In this document: positions 1-15,400 of the stretch, piece by piece | Numbering within the stretch: the stretch's first letter is position 1 | Layout of the letters: each line of letters starts with the position of its first letter | Assembly (NCBI GenBank): GCA_943736015.1 | Contig: OX031065.1 | Span: forward strand, 18,366,427-18,430,426 | Reading direction: 5' to 3' | Length of the DNA: 64,000 bases | From: Tridacna crocea | Taxonomy: Eukaryota; Mollusca; Bivalvia; Cardiida; Cardiidae | Made by a program: the position numbers and the translations under genes | The notes under the pieces: generated by a model | Databases searched by the model: none | Seen by the model: the letters and a program-made list of their open reading frames with translations, nothing else | What the model was told of the DNA's origin: nothing

Positions 1-362
1 CGTAATTTCCTGAAACAAATTTGCAATGGATGACTTTGAAAATATTCCTGTATATTGGGGACAATCAACATGTTCTAAGGCTTAGAACATGAATTAAACT
101 GGTAGTTTTGTGCCAAAAGGAAAAAAAAATCAGCCACTGAAAAAACATCTCTAATTGCCACATCGTTTTCAAGTGCTGGATGCAACTATTGATCAGTAGG
201 CAGTGTATGTGTAATGACTCTGTTTGAAAGTTTAACTGTTGGGAGACCAAAACTTTGTCTTCCATTTTCACCAAACATCACACCGAAGAAAGCTGGTAGC
301 GACAACCTTCCCATCACAATATGATCACAGATTGTAGATTTGATATGGATTGGTTGTATACA
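1..362 (-). other. COG4 3' flank / presumed 3' UTR
   Basis: Downstream of the COG4 stop. No AATAAA was seen on the minus strand here. Positions 1-118 are a short repeat whose inverted copy lies at 3911-4023; it contains a 23-bp palindrome at 69-91. Confidence 0.5.
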
Positions 363-405
363 TCACAGTTTTAATCTTTTGATGTCTTCTGACCGGAAAT
401 CAATT
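363..405 (-). CDS. COG4: COG4 exon 22, C-terminus and stop (residues 745-758)
   Basis: Completes the split arginine, then [13 protein letters not shown] and TGA at 365-363, equal to the human C-terminus except one Arg/Lys change. Acceptor CACAG. Confidence 0.97.
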
Positions 406-3400
406 CTGTGAAATACAAATTGCATTTCTGGTATTTTCATTTTCCTTCTTCATTCAGAAATAAGTTTAACCCTTTACTCCACAGATACTCATTTCTACCC
501 ATTACTTGTAGGATCCTTTGGAAAACATTTTGGCAAAAGGTGAAATTGCTCGTAACGAGCAATTTCACCTTTTGTCACAATGTTTTCTATGCTATCAAAA
601 GGTGTCATATACTCATAAGAAACAGCTTCATCCATGCTGTTATTTAGGGTCAATTAGAGATACCATAGAAAATGCCTTATGGGGTAAAGGGTTAAGAATA
701 CAGTCTATCAGATTTCTAATCATGGAAATCATTTTTTTTTTCTTCAGAATTAAAGATTAAATTGCCCATCTACATGTATGTCACCAAGCTGATTGGCTAT
801 ATCCTCATGTAAATCAATCTTGACATACTGTCTTGTAAAGCAACAAAAATTGTTTTTGGGAAACCTTTGGTTTACAGAGGCTACATATTATTTCAAAGTT
901 CATGTACAGTAAATAGGTTTGTATTTCTTGTTGAAAGAAGTTTCATGCTGTGACAGTATTTCAGCAATTTCATGGCTACCATGTCTAATCTATTATAAAC
1001 ATATTCAAATCTGCCAACCAACTTTTAAGACACTGCAATAACATTAACAAACTGTGGCAACATTCTTAAATCCTGATTTAACATGTTTCAGACTCACTTG
1101 AGCACATAAAAGACCTGACTCTGTTGACAAACTTCAGTCCATTATTTCACCAGGTTGAATTTGGAATGTGGTGTCTGTGCAGGATTTGAACATTCTAAGT
1201 TTATTAATGTTAGTGAAATACAGCTGTATGTCTAAAATACCTCTCTGTTAGCAGATTTGAATATGAGACTCACATTTTCAGTGAATGTGGGCCCAAGATT
1301 TCAACAAAAATCATCAAAAATAACTTGATGGTTACCTGCCCTGTTGCATAGGTTCCTGTTTCGATACTTAACCCATTACCACACAATCCCTTCTTTTGAC
1401 GAACCTGAGAAAGAAGCCTTTTGGAAACATTGTGGGAAAAGAAGAAAATGCTGGTAACCAGCATTTTCTCCTTTTCCCACAATGTTTTTTTACCTTCACA
1501 AAATAAATTCAAAAGTTCAGTCACTCTTATTTTGTTGCCTGCAATTGCTTTTGATATGGACAAGCCTAAAATGTTGTCATTTGGTAATGAGTTAACAACT
1601 AGTCCAGATATGAAGCAAATATTTTCAGTTATTACCAAAGATATTTCAAAATGTCAAAGTTTTAGTAGGAGAACAATGAAGCAGATGATGATGCTAGGGC
1701 TACTATAATACCTCAACATTTTCTTCATAAAAGCCAAGCTAAAATTATACATGTACCTTAATGCTAAAACTTGTCGGACTTCAGTTGGAGTTAGCCTCCA
1801 GGTCAGTGGTCCAGAGTTTGGTCCCCAGTAGTCTAGAATTTCATCAACCTTCAGAAAAAAAAAATAGAGAAAAGAAATAACTGTCAACATGGATGACTTA
1901 TCCCTTTACCAGACGACAAAATTTTAGACTCCTCTGCATTTAACTGTTAACCAGACAACAAAATTTTAGCCTTGTCCAAATTGAAAACATTTGCAGACCA
2001 CAATTTCAATCTGGCTCAAATTGTGTAATTTTTCAGTGATAGTGAAGAAAAGATTGTGGGAAAGGGAGAAAATGCTTCCCAGCATTTTCTTCTTTTCCCA
2101 CATTGTTTTCAAAAGGCTTCTTTCCCAGGAGCGCCAGAAGTCTGCATCGTGTGGTAAGGGTTAAGTACTCATAGACAACAATTGAAACATGGCTTGAATT
2201 ATTAGATATGTTTTTGACAGTGTCAAAACTGTTGATGGAAAAGGTACAATTGTTTTTATCTAAAAATAAGCTATCATTGCCTGACCAACACTCAAATAGT
2301 CATCTGCAAATGCTTTCAATTTGGGAAAGTCTAAAATTTTGTCATTTGGTAGAGGGTTAAAAAACCTTACAAATGTATAAGCTTGAGCCATCTTAGCCCC
2401 TGGAGCCCTATTATCATGCTGCCTTTGGAGACAGTTTGAGTTAAATCAAATAGCTTGTTGAATACATTCTGGAAAAACATCCCATAGAAATTCCTGTACA
2501 TAGATCATTTATTTTGACTAAAAATGCCACATTTTACCACGCAGCACTACTAGGGTAAATTCAATACACTGATAGAGACTGCTATTTTCTTATCAAAAGC
2601 TTTCAGTGATTTTGGATAACTTAAAATGCATATGACAAGGTAAAAAGCATCCTCAACATAAAACAGTTGTTTACTTACCCGCTCTAAGTTTAAAACTGTG
2701 GCCATCTGTGTCAGTCTAGCAAACTTGTCTCTTATGGTCCATGTAGTTACAGAAGTTAAATAACCAACTAACACTCGTAATTCTTTATCAAATTGCAATC
2801 CACCTAACTGAAGTAAACAATCCACAATTTAAACTTTAAGCAGGGTAAATGAATTCAAGAATCTATTAACTCTTTTCCACACAAAATTTTTAGACTCTTC
2901 CAATTTGAGAGCATTAATTTTGCAGATCACAAATTAAGTTTGCCAAAGTAATAGTATTTGTTTTAAAAAGGGGAAAAAAACATGATGGGAAAAGAAGAAA
3001 ATGCTGGTTACAAACATTTTCTTCTTTTCCCAGCATGTTTTCAAAAGCATTTTTGTCAAGGTCATCGAAATTTTTTCTTAGTCCTTGCCACATAAAGGGT
3101 CATAATTGTGAACAATATTCTGTTCCTATATTTTTTTGTGAACTTATCAAGTTACTATCAGCAGATTACCTTTTTCATCTTGTTGCAAGGCCCATTTAAA
3201 ATTGGATTGGAAATGATACATTATCTGCAGATTACTTTTTTCATCTTGTTGTAAGGCCCATTTAGAATTGGAATGGAAAAAGGAGAAATTCAAACAAGTC
3301 CATTCCATGAAAAGCAAATATCTCTTTTTGTTAAAATATTTTCACATATAGTATATGAACCATGCTCTGTAGAAAGGAGCTAAATGCATCTGCATGGGCT

Positions 3401-6400
3401 GGTATGGTTGGAAACTTTTGCTCTTGTTAAATTTCCTGTATGTCTGGGGACCATTCTATCCCCAGTTTTAGTTGATCTTTAACCCTTTACCACACAATCA
3501 CAATTTTTAACACCCCTGTGAAAGAAGCCTTTTGAAAACATTGTGGGCAAAAGAGAAAATGCTGGTAACCAGCATTTTCTATTTTTCCCACAATGTTTTC
3601 TTTCCTTCCTAAAACAAATTTCAATTCTTTAGTCATTCATTTTGTTGTCTGCAAATGCTTTCAATTTGGACTAGTCTAAAATTTTGTTTTGTTTGGTAAA
3701 GAATTAAACTTAAATTGTTCTTATAGATTCATACTTATGTGAAGACTTGCATGGTAAAATGCATCATAGAGATGTATCAAGCCCCCTTTTGCCACAGCAT
3801 GTATCAAATTTCAGTTCACTTCATCCCTCCTACTTTGCTAGTTAACCCTTTACCATACACAATCCCTACTTTTGACACCCCTGAGAAAGAAGCCTTTAGA
3901 AAACATTTGGCATGAAACTACCAGTTTAATTCATGTTCTAAACCTTAGTACATGTTGATTGTCCCCAATATACAGGGATGTTTTCAAAGTCGCCCATTGC
4001 AAATTTGTTTCAGGAAATTATGAGTTAACCACACAGTCCCTTCTTTTGACGATCCTGAGAAAGAAGACTTTAAAAAACATTGTGGGAAAAGGAGCCAGCA
4101 TTTTCTCCTTTTCCCACAATGTTTTCTACCCTTCATAAAACAAATTTCAAATTTTCAGTCACTATTATTTTGTAGTCTGCAAATGTTATCAATTTGGACC
4201 AGTCTAAAATATTGTCATTTGGTAATGGGTTAACTGCTAGTGTGTCTCTCTAGGCACAAATGAGATGAAGTAAAAACGATGAAGATACAGACCAAAAGTT
4301 AAAATTGACTCACTCTGTTGAAAGATGATTTCATTACACCTTTCTCTAACAATGTTGTGATTTCATTTGTTGTCAACCCAACAAATTTTTCGTAATTGTT
4401 TGTGGTAAGAGATTCCTACAAAGAGAACAATTTTGAGTTAAACAGAGCATCATACAAACTGTATAAACCTGTACATGTTATAAATTTAACAAACAATCCC
4501 ATGTTTTACTAATCCTAGCATAGAAAACTCGAAAACACTGCAAGAACAAGAGGAAATGCTATATTTTCTTTTTTTCCTAAAATGTTTTAAAATGCTTTAT
4601 TATTTCTTTCCTCAAATGTTTTCTTTCCTTTCCAGCATAATTCCATCATTAAAGACACAAGAAATTAAATATTGACACAAATCTGTGTTTGACTTATCAA
4701 TTTTATTTGAGTACAGTTACTTCTGAAATTTTTCTTTTACACCATACCCTTTGGAGTAAGTTTTGAGGAAAGCAGCATTGAAGAGTAAATAGAAAAATTA
4801 AAAAAAAATGCAGTCCTCTTTGAAAAGAAGGTTTCATGTACCTACAAAGTTTTCAACCATGTCAGCCTGCACACTCCATGCAAATTTCTGAGTTTCTGGA
4901 TCAAAAGTTTTTGATCTACATAAATTCACTGAATATCAAAAGAACAAGCCATCTCATGATCCACTCCTGCTTTAAACTTTTACCACACAATCCCAACTTT
5001 CAACAATCCTGAGAAAGAAGCCTTCTGAAAACATTGTGGGAAATAGAGAAAATACTGGTAACCAGCATTTTCTCCTTTTCCCCACAATGTTTTCTACCCT
5101 TCCTAACACATTTTTTTTTAGAACTTCTATTTTGTCGCCTGCAAATGCTTTCAATTTGGGCCAGTCTAAAATTCTGTCGTTTGGTAAAAAGTTAAACAAA
5201 CTGTAGGTCATCACTCATATCTAATTAGCTATACAAATGTATCTTTAACAAAATAAATGTGACCCAATCATTGAAACTTGACTTTAGAAGAGTGGAAAAC
5301 ATTATAGGAAAAGGAGAAATTGCTGGTTACCAGAATTTTCTCCTTTTCCCACACTGCTTTCAGAAGGCCTCTTCCTCTGGGTCATAGAAACCAGGGTTTG
5401 AATTACAGAATATATATTATAAATTATATTAAATGTTTCATAAGTAAGTAATCATCTTGTACTATACCTTAAACGTTCCTAGCATTGTGTCTAATGAAAC
5501 AATAAAATTCTGGACCCATGGATCATTTGCTTCAAAATTTGTGAAATCATCCTGTAAAATTAGACAGAGAAAAAGAATGATAGAATTGTATGATTGTATA
5601 GTGTTTAACAATGTTTTTAACATTATAAGAATGATAGAAACGAAAAAGTAGATTAGATCAATGGCTCAATGTCCCTAAAACTTGATGAAAATGTTTTAGC
5701 TCTGGATAAACAGCATTATATGTGTTTTCTTCTTTTACCATGTTTTCAAGAGCCTCCATCAATTCAGTGTAACTTTTTAACTCTTTCCCAAATAACATAA
5801 TTTTAGACAGGTCCATACTGAAAGCACTTGCAGAAGACAAAATTAATGCGACTCAAAAGTTGAAATTTAGTTTAGGAAGGGTAGAAAACATTAAAAATGG
5901 TTACCAGCATTTTTTCCTTTTCCCACAATGTTTTCTACAGGCTTCTTTCTCAGGATAGTCAAAAGCAGGGATTGTGTGGTAATGGGTTAACAGATCAACT
6001 TTCACCCTGCATGTCCAAACTGAACGTGCTTCGCAGACAGTGTGAATCAGTTTCATAGGGCAAAGACACGGTATGCTGTCTCCACACTATATTGTAAGCA
6101 ATATTCTGGCTGCTTTTTCCTATTTATGTCAGTTTCCCAAATAATCACCTTTGGATTTAAGTTAAATTATCTACATAAGAAAAATGGTTATAACAAGTTA
6201 TAACCATAAATAAAATTAATGCTAGGCATCAAAGTTAACATTTCAATATAATAAAATAATACAACTGTATTTATATTGTTCAACGGCTTTGTTTTTGCAC
6301 TGAAGCAAACTGTTGCCTGTGACACTACAGTGTATGGTACTGTTGAATGCTGATAAAACACCTAAATACATAGTTAAGTATAACAGCTGCCCAGATATAC

Positions 6401-9400
6401 ACCCCAAATACATAGTTAAGTAAATCAGCTGCCCAAATATACACAAAATTACATAGGTGCAACAGCTGCCAAGATATACACCCCAAATATATAGGTACAA
6501 AGCTGCCAAGATATACACCCCAAATACATAGGTACAACAGCTGCTCAGATATAACACCCCCAAATACACAATTAGGTAGAACAGCTGCTCAGATATATCT
6601 TAAATACATCATTGAGTAATGTCAAATTGGTCTTTCAGAGTGACATCAAGGCTTTCTATGGTCTGACCTCCTGACCTTAATTTTAAATATCCTGGTTCAA
6701 ACATGCCTGAGATATTACAAAGGTCAACATTTTGACCCAGTTTTACAAAGCAAACTAAATTGTGGACTTAAGATAATACCACAGTACATGTAAATTATTC
6801 TGATAGAAAAACTGAAGTAGGCAGCGTGGTACATGTATCATGATAGCTCATGCTTGTGCAGTGTCTGATCAGGTGAAAAGAAATGTGATCCAATAACTTA
6901 CGTCTGAGAGATTATGAGAAGTGGACAAGAAAATATCTATTTGTGGTTTTATTCTAGGTTTTATGACGGATGTGGTCAACTGTGTAAAGCCGAACTCTAC
7001 AACATCTTTAAATCTTGCTGCTGCTGAGCCTAGGTCTGATAAACAGCTCTGAAAACAGATACAAGTGTGAGGAATAAATACACAAAAATAGTGATAAGAA
7101 TGCCTAAGTAATTATATACATGATTCTATCAAAAACTGGTTCTCATACTTTTAAGCATCAACTACATAAAACTTCACAATACATTCAAGTCAATGGATCC
7201 ATTTCATAATATTTGCAAAGCTTGAATTTATCAAAAACTCTCTCTGCATTGTCCTTTGCATGCATATTGCTAAATGGGAAGCTTTTAAAGCATGGTAAGG
7301 TATTTAGAAGGGTACATATTTAGATATAAAACTGCTTTTATTCATTCCATTTATCTTGATTTTTCTAGCTTGCCCCTCAAGTTTAGTTTTCAAATATTTG
7401 CTTCTCCTCTATTCATTAGAATTTGAATAAGCAATATTGCAAAGATTCCTATGGAATGATAGATCAATTTGTCATTACATACAAGTATTTCTTCACACAC
7501 AGTGAAGTGATTCAAAGCAAATACTTCAAGTAATACATCTTGCAAAACATCATAAAACTCTGTAAGCTAAGACAAAATTTTAGATGGCCTATTCAAAAAC
7601 CATTTTCTGATCTCAAATCAAGTGCTTACCAAGGATGGGATTTGTCTTTAAATGGGCTGAAAATATTGAATATTGTGAAAACATGAAAAGTGCTCTATAT
7701 CTGCATTTTCTCCTTAACCGTTTACCCCATAGGGCATTTCTATGGTATCTCTAAATGACCCTAATAACAGCAAGGATGAAACCATTTCTTATGTGTATAT
7801 GACACCTTTTGATAGCACAGTAAACATTGTGATAAAAGGTGAAATTGCTCGTCACGAGCAATTTCACCTTTTGCCACAATGTTTTCCAAAGGCTCCTACA
7901 AGCAATGCGTAGAAATGAGTATCTATGGAGTAAAGAGTAAAACCCAATGTTTTAAAAATCCTTTATCTGTTAAAGATATAACAGAAGATCAATGATTATA
8001 ATTATCCACAAAATAATTTCTGTAGTATAAAAAAAACAAGAGGGCCATGATGGCCCTGAAATCGCTCACCTGAGTTTATTGACCAAACATGCACCATCTA
8101 GTTTCCCAGTGACCTAGTTTTTTATCAGACATTACCCATCATCAAACACTTTTGAGATATCAATAAGACAAACATTCTGGCCAAGTTTCATGAGTATTGG
8201 ACTGAAAATGTGGCCTCTACAGTGTACAAAAGGTTTTTCTAAGATTTCATCAAGTGACCTAGTTTTGGACCCGACAATTACCCATTATCAAACTCTTTTG
8301 AGACATCACCAAAACAAACATTCTGACCAAGTCTGAAGAATATCAGGCAGAAAATGTAGCCTCTAGAGTGTACACAAGGTTTTTCTAATATTTGACCCAT
8401 TGACCTAGTTTTTGACTCCACATGACCCATTTTCAATCTCATTCAAGGTATCACCAGGACAAATATAATGAACAAGTTTTAGGAGTATCAGACTGAAAAT
8501 GTGTCCTCCAGAGCATACAAAAGGTGTTTATAACATTTGACCTATTGACCCAGTTTTTGACCCAACATAACCCATTTTCAAACTCATCCAAGATATTATA
8601 AAGGCAAACATTCTGACTAATTTTCAAGAGTGTTGGACTGAAAATGTGGCATCCAGAGCATATACAAGGTTTTTCTAAGATTTGACCTGGTGACCTAGTT
8701 CTTAACCCCCAATGACCCATTTTCAAACCTGTCTGAGATATCATCAAGACAAACATTCTGACCAACTTACAAGAGTTTCGGACTGAAAATGTGGCCTTTA
8801 GAGCCTACAAAAGGTTTTTCTAACATTTGACCTAGTGACCTAGTTTTTGACCCCACATGACCCATTTTCGATCTTGTCCGAGATATCATCCAGACAAATA
8901 TCCTGACCAACTTTCATGAGTATCCAACTAAAAATGTGGCCTCTAGAGCGTACAAAAGGTTTTTCTAAGATTTGACCTAGTGACCTAGTTTTTAACCCCC
9001 AATGACCCATTTTCGAACTCGTCCGAGATATCATCCAGACAAACATCCTGACCAACTTTCATGAGTATCCATCTGGAAATGTGGCCTCTAGAGCGTACAA
9101 AAGGTTTTTCTAAGATTTGACCTGGTGACCTAGTTTTTGACCCCACGTGACCCATTTTCGAACTCGTCCTAGATATCATCCAGACAAACATCCTGACCAA
9201 CTTTCATGAGTATCCGACTGAAAATGTGGCCTCTAGAGCGTACAAAAGGTTTTTCTAAGATTTGACCTGGTGACCTAGTTTTTGACCCCACGTGACCCAT
9301 TTTCGAACTCGTCCGAGATATCATCCAGACAAACATCCTGACCAACTTTCATGAGTATCCGACCGAAAATGTGGCCTCTAGAGCGTACAAAAGGTTTTTC

Positions 9401-12400
9401 TAAGATTTGACCTGGTGACCTAGTTTTTGACCCCACGTGACCCATTTTCGAACTCGTCCGAGATATCATCCAGACAAACATGCTGACCAACTTTCATGAG
9501 TATCCGACCGAAAATGTGGCCTCTAGAGCGTACAAAAGGTTTTTCTAAGATTTGACCTGGTGACCTAGTTTTTGACCCCACGTGACCCATTTTCGAACTC
9601 GTCCGAGATATCATCCAGACAAACATCCTGACCAACTTTCATGAGTATCCGACTGAAAATGTGGCCTCTAGAGCGTACACAAGGTTTTTCTAAGATTTGA
9701 CCTGGTGACCTAGTTTTTGACCCCACGTGACCCATTTTCGAACTCGTCCGAGATATCATCGAGACAAACATCCTGACCAACTTTCATGAGTATCCGACTC
9801 AAAATGTGGCCTCTAGAGCGTACACAAGGTTTTTCTAAGATTTGACCTAGTGACCTAATTTTTGACCCCACATGACCCATTTTCGAACTCGTCCGAGATT
9901 TCATCGAGACAAACATCCTGACCAATTTTCATGAGTATCCGACTAAAACTGTGGCCTCTAGAGCGTACACAAGGTAAAAAGTTGACGACGGACGACGCAC
10001 GACGGACGACGGACACAGCACGATCACAATAGCTCACCATGAGCACTTCGTGCTCAGGTGAGCTAACAACAACTGCAATTTAGGCCTACCTCAAGTTTGG
10101 CTTTACTTTGTTCTGAGCACTGGGTGTAAAATTTGCTAACTTCTTCCTGTAAAATTTAAGTCGAGAAGTGTTATTCACTGTGAACAAAAGATGAGCACAT
10201 GTATTTCTTGATTATCAATATTAAAAGATATTGAGTGCTTCACCCAAACAAAACCTTAAGCTTCACCCAAACAAAACCTTAAGCTATCATAGTTACAAAA
10301 CAGCAACAATGGCTCTATCACATTTCTGGGCTAAGTTCAAATCCTTCAAACTCCATACCATGTGACAACACACTATTTTCAAATTGATTTGCATAAAGTT
10401 TTCTATGTCTTTTTAAACTGTCATCTCAGATTTGTAAAAAGCATAGCCCAATTCATTCTGTCTTTTGAATAATTACCTTTATCAATTTATGAAATTGTAC
10501 CAAGCCTGTGGAAACTCCACAGATGAACAAAGCAACAATCCTGATTAACAGAGCTCAAAGCTATAGCTCCACCCAATAAAAGTAGTCGGGATTCAACCTT
10601 TAACCACATAATTCAAGATAATCACAATCCTGAAAAATAAGACTTGAAACCAGCACAGGAAGCCGAGACAATTATGGTTGTCTGTATTGTCTCTTTTTCT
10701 CATAATCTTTTCAACACTTTCAAAGACAAGTTTAATTTGTTGTCTTTAATTTTTTTTTAAAATTCACTAGTCTCAGCTTTTATCATCTGAAAAAGAGCTT
10801 TTATCTTAGAATGGTCCTATACTTACCTCAAGATTTGACCTCAGTTGTTTACAATAATCACAACTAACTTCAGCATTATTCAAAGTTATCTGCAAATGAG
10901 AGAAATATCTTACATTGTAAGCATTAAATGAAGGAATTTTTCAAGGAATAAAGACAATTAGATATGAGCTTTGTGAAGGGTAGAAAACATTGTGGGAAAA
11001 CGAGAAAATACTGGTTACCAGCATTTTCTCCTTTTCCTACAATGTTTTTTAAAGGCTTCTTTCTCAGGGGCATCAAAAGTAGGGATTGTGTGGTAATGGG
11101 TTAAATGAAGGAATTTTTCAGGGAATAAAGACCATTAGATATGAGCTGCACTCTGGCAAAAAGGGTGTTTAAATGCATCTCTATGACTCACTATATCAAG
11201 CAAGTCATCATACGGCTTGCATCACACGAAAAGGGGCATTTGGACATTTGGGTAAAGTGCCATCTTGGATCAGCCTGCGCAGTCCATGCAGGCTGATCTG
11301 AGACAGCACTTTCCATTTTCTGTTTTGCGCAAGTCTACTGTTGCACAAAATTTAATATAGTCGTAAATTGCCATCTCGGATTAGCCTGCGCAATTCTTGC
11401 ACAGGCTGATCCTAGATGACACTGTACGCAAATGTCTGAATACCCCTTTTCACATGTTACAAGCCATATACATGTAGTTCTGGATCATAAAATCCATTTT
11501 GTCTAACAACAGATTGAATCATGAGGAGACCTGTACTTTGATTAACATGAAAATTGACCAGTAGCAAAAAATACAGCTCTAGGTCAGCGTGCACCAGCTG
11601 ACCTGGGTCAATACTACTAGCAGATTCTTAAAACCCCCTTTTCACAGAGCCTGGCTCATATGGCTGTGTCGCGCATCTATATATCATATCACATTTTATT
11701 ATACCTAAAGAAGAGAAGCAGAGTGCTAAACTATTGCTTTCAGAGTAAAACAAAATTTCTATGTATAGGACAATTTGCTCATTTCTACTTGTATAACTCA
11801 TCTGCTCATAAGGATGTTTTCAAAGAAGTTTGTTCCAGGGATATAAAAACAGTTGTACATTTTACAGCCAATCAGTTAGTTAATACAAGATACATGTACA
11901 GGCAAGATAATGTCTCGGAAACTGTTTAAATTATCATGAAACAGTCAACATTCATGATGATACATATTGTATACATACTATATATTGCGTTCTAGCTTTC
12001 TCACTATCATTTGACTGAAGTTTTCCCTGCTGTATACTACTCTGCACCATGTTGTAGGCTTGTGAAAGATCAAAGCCAGATGGAAAACCAGTCCTCACTC
12101 GTGAAAACAACACTTCTCGAAAATCTTGTTCTAGAATGGTACAAGCATGGTTTAACATTGCACACACCCCATCTACACTTGAACTTGACATGGCACGTCT
12201 GAAGTATATGAAAAATACTTTTGTTAGTTACAAAGCTTTACATAATTACTTTCTATCATATATGCTTATCCACATAATTTTTATTTGAACCTTAAAAGAA
12301 TGTGGATAGGTAAAAAAAACAAAGGAGACAGAAACATTTTTTTTTGTTCAAAGCAACTGTTTCTTTTTCAGCAGGTAACAAGGGGAGAGAGAAGAGGGGA

Positions 12401-15400
12401 GTGAACAGCTGGGTTCCCCCTACTAACTCAAGCCAAAATCTGGTGTAATGTCTTTAATCCATCAGCAACAGTTTCCATAAATGTGAGGTTTAACTTTACA
12501 TAGAAGGTTTAGGTGAAACATAAATAAAACAACATCTTTTTCTGTTGTGATTTGACAAAAATGTTTTATACCTCACACATTTTTTCACAATGAAGAAGGA
12601 ATCATCCACCATGCTAGATGTTTGAGATCCTGTATCTAGAGAGTCCATCTGAACAGCCTAGAAAAAATAAAAATTTTCTGATTCAATCATATTCAAGACA
12701 GTAAGAAAAGAGGAAAAAAAAAAAGCTTTTGTATAATTATGGGTTGTCAGTATCTCACAACTTGACAGGCAGCATAGTCCCAAGACCAGACTGCATATTC
12801 TGCACATAATCTTTTGCTTTAATCTTCTGCGATAGCAACTGACACTAAGAAAAGAATATTACAGATTATATGGTAAGTTTTGCACAAAATTGTGTGTACT
12901 TTAGGTTAAGGAAAAACTGGAAAAAAAGGATACTCAAGAAAAAAAAAAATTGTAGACTTAACCAAATCGAAAGCATTTGCAGATGATACATCAAATGTTG
13001 CTAATATGAAGGATTTGACAGGACAAAATTGTGGGAAAGGATAAAATACTGGTTACCAGCATTTTTTCCTTTCCCACAATATTTTCAGAAGAATTCTCTT
13101 TCACGGTTGTTAAAATATGGGATTGTGTGGACTGCAACTTTCCAAGGCCCAAGGCAACAAATTACACAGGATTAACTGGCCTTTTACGCTAAAAGGTTTA
13201 TTTGTTAGATCTAAAATCGAGAAAACCTGGTTAAATCCTTGCATGCCATGCTGATCAAGAAGTGGTGGCCTTATGCACGACCAAATGAAGCCCCAATCTA
13301 ATACTGGTGAAATAGATTGTACAATAAACCTTACCACACAACCACAACTGTTAACAAGCCCGACACAGTAAGCTTTTGAAAACATTGTGGGAAAAGATGT
13401 GAGTAACCTTTTATATGAACCCAATCCTTTGAAGGGAAAAGGAGATGAGTGTAACACTTTATACAAATCTAATCCTTTGAACTGCACTTTGTAGCCTGAT
13501 AATGCTTTTAATTTAGTTAAGTTCAAAATGTTATTGTCCAAACAAATAAACAAATCAAACATATCCTACCTTCAGCACCATTTCTCTCATGAAGTATTCT
13601 TCCATCATTATATAGTTGCCAATTAAATCTTGCATCACTCTACTTGTATCACAGTTTTGTATTAGACTATCTACCTCCTTGGTCTTTTCTGTAGAATGTG
13701 AAATGAATATGAACTATGTTGTGAAACTTACATACAACAATTTCAACATGCTTTGATAAATGAGATTATATCTCGTGGTAAGTTTGAACTTATTCCAAAC
13801 AATGAATAAAAACTGTAGGAGGAGTTGCAAACACAAGAAAAACAGACAGACAGATGGACAACTGGAGCAAAATCGAAAGCGATTAGTATAAGTTGTAAGA
13901 ACTTGTTTCTCAATCGATGTAAAATAAATATGTTTAATTGGAGCCATAACATAATATGACCCTTTAGGCGTATAAATGTAACCAAACTAAATATGTAGCA
14001 ATACCTCTGACTGATCATATAACTGCACATGTATACAAAAACTGATGGATCACCACACAAACATACAGACAGACTGATTCTGGTTTACCCCACAAAAACT
14101 TGTTTTGAGAAGGTGTAACAGTAAGTTTACAGACAATCATCCATTTCCTAAAACAGCATGTTATCTTTCTGAATTCAATGATATATACATGATAAAAGTT
14201 TACGAAAAATTTGTTATTTGGCACATGTGCCGTAAGAAAGATGAAATTATTTTTAACTCTAAGAAAGTCTCTATAGTCAGACCCTATACAGAGCATAAAA
14301 CTTTTTTTCTAGTTTTAAAAAATTTTTTCGCACTACAGATCTACTTTTAGACCTTGAGAGGTGTGAATACAACTATTTGCAGCCATGATTCAGAAAATTC
14401 TGCAAAACATCTTTGAAACAAGAGCCGTCAGAGATGTATTACTCTCCCTGAACAAGTGCTTCTCATAAAATGTATGAAATGTTCCAACGAGTTAAGATTT
14501 GAAATTTCATGAACTTTTGAGCACTAATGTTGGAGATACTAAAGAAAAACAAAATGAAGCCCCCTATTTCCACGACGCAGCCTGTAATTGAGAAACTGGG
14601 AGAGAGGTATCAGGGCAAAGTTCCGAGTTCAGATTTAAAATTTCAAAAAGTTTTGAGCACTGATGTAGGAGATATTAGTGAAAAACAATTTTTTTTTACA
14701 TGAAGTCTCCTTTTACTGTGACACAGCCTCAAATTGAAAAACCTGGTATGTATTTGGGCATTGTTCCAAGGAGTTCAAATATGAAGTTTCATCAACATTG
14801 GTCCTGGGGTTGTGGAGAAATGGCTTTGGATGGACGGACAGACGAATGGATGCATGGACACACTGACATACGCACATCGTGGCGATGATATGCTCCCCTG
14901 AAATGTTTCAGGGAGGATAAAAATTGTAATTAAATGGTACAAGCAACTGCATCTTTTCACTACAGCTGTTTCCTTAATGATGCAAACAATAATTTTCCTT
15001 CTCTTACACCTTTGTGATTGAAGTAAATAAAGTCTCCTTCTAAATTACTTCTTGCACAGAAAAATACCTAAAATCTTATGACTAATTTCATAGTTGAAAA
15101 TAGAAGCTACACTGAAAGACTAAACTGAATACCATTTCTCCTCTCTTCATCTTGGAATGCTGATTCAAAATCACCCTGTAAGAAATGAAAAATTTGATAG
15201 ATACAACCAGAATCTTTTTCATGATTCGAGGCTAGGAGTTAACTTAAGTCTTATGTTAATATTGTTGAATGACCCTAAATAAGAATTACTTTGATGACTT
15301 GTGCTGGTAATTTTCTTGCGTTTCCAAAATATTTTCCATCTTTCTGGAGACAAATCTAATCATTCCAGCCGTGTTAATTTGTTGTCTGCCATTGCTTTCA

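Noticed and set aside
4838..4915. Exon-like stretch between AG and GT on the minus strand
   Set aside because: COG4 exons 18 and 19 join in phase with gap-free family alignment; adding this piece breaks the frame.
6243..6569. 108-codon Tyr/Leu/Gly-rich ORF
   Set aside because: Translation of the minisatellite at 6357-6615.
8451..10046. Series of 71-codon minus-strand ORFs ([18 protein letters not shown])
   Set aside because: They repeat every 145 bp and are products of the satellite monomers in the Helitron-like element, not genes.
8037..10066. Regular array resembling a CRISPR
   Set aside because: Units are contiguous 145-bp satellites with no unique spacers; the genome is animal.
13110..13562. 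150-codon minus ORF, one of the longest in the window
   Set aside because: It spans a decayed MITE and adjoining repeat; no domain and no splice context.
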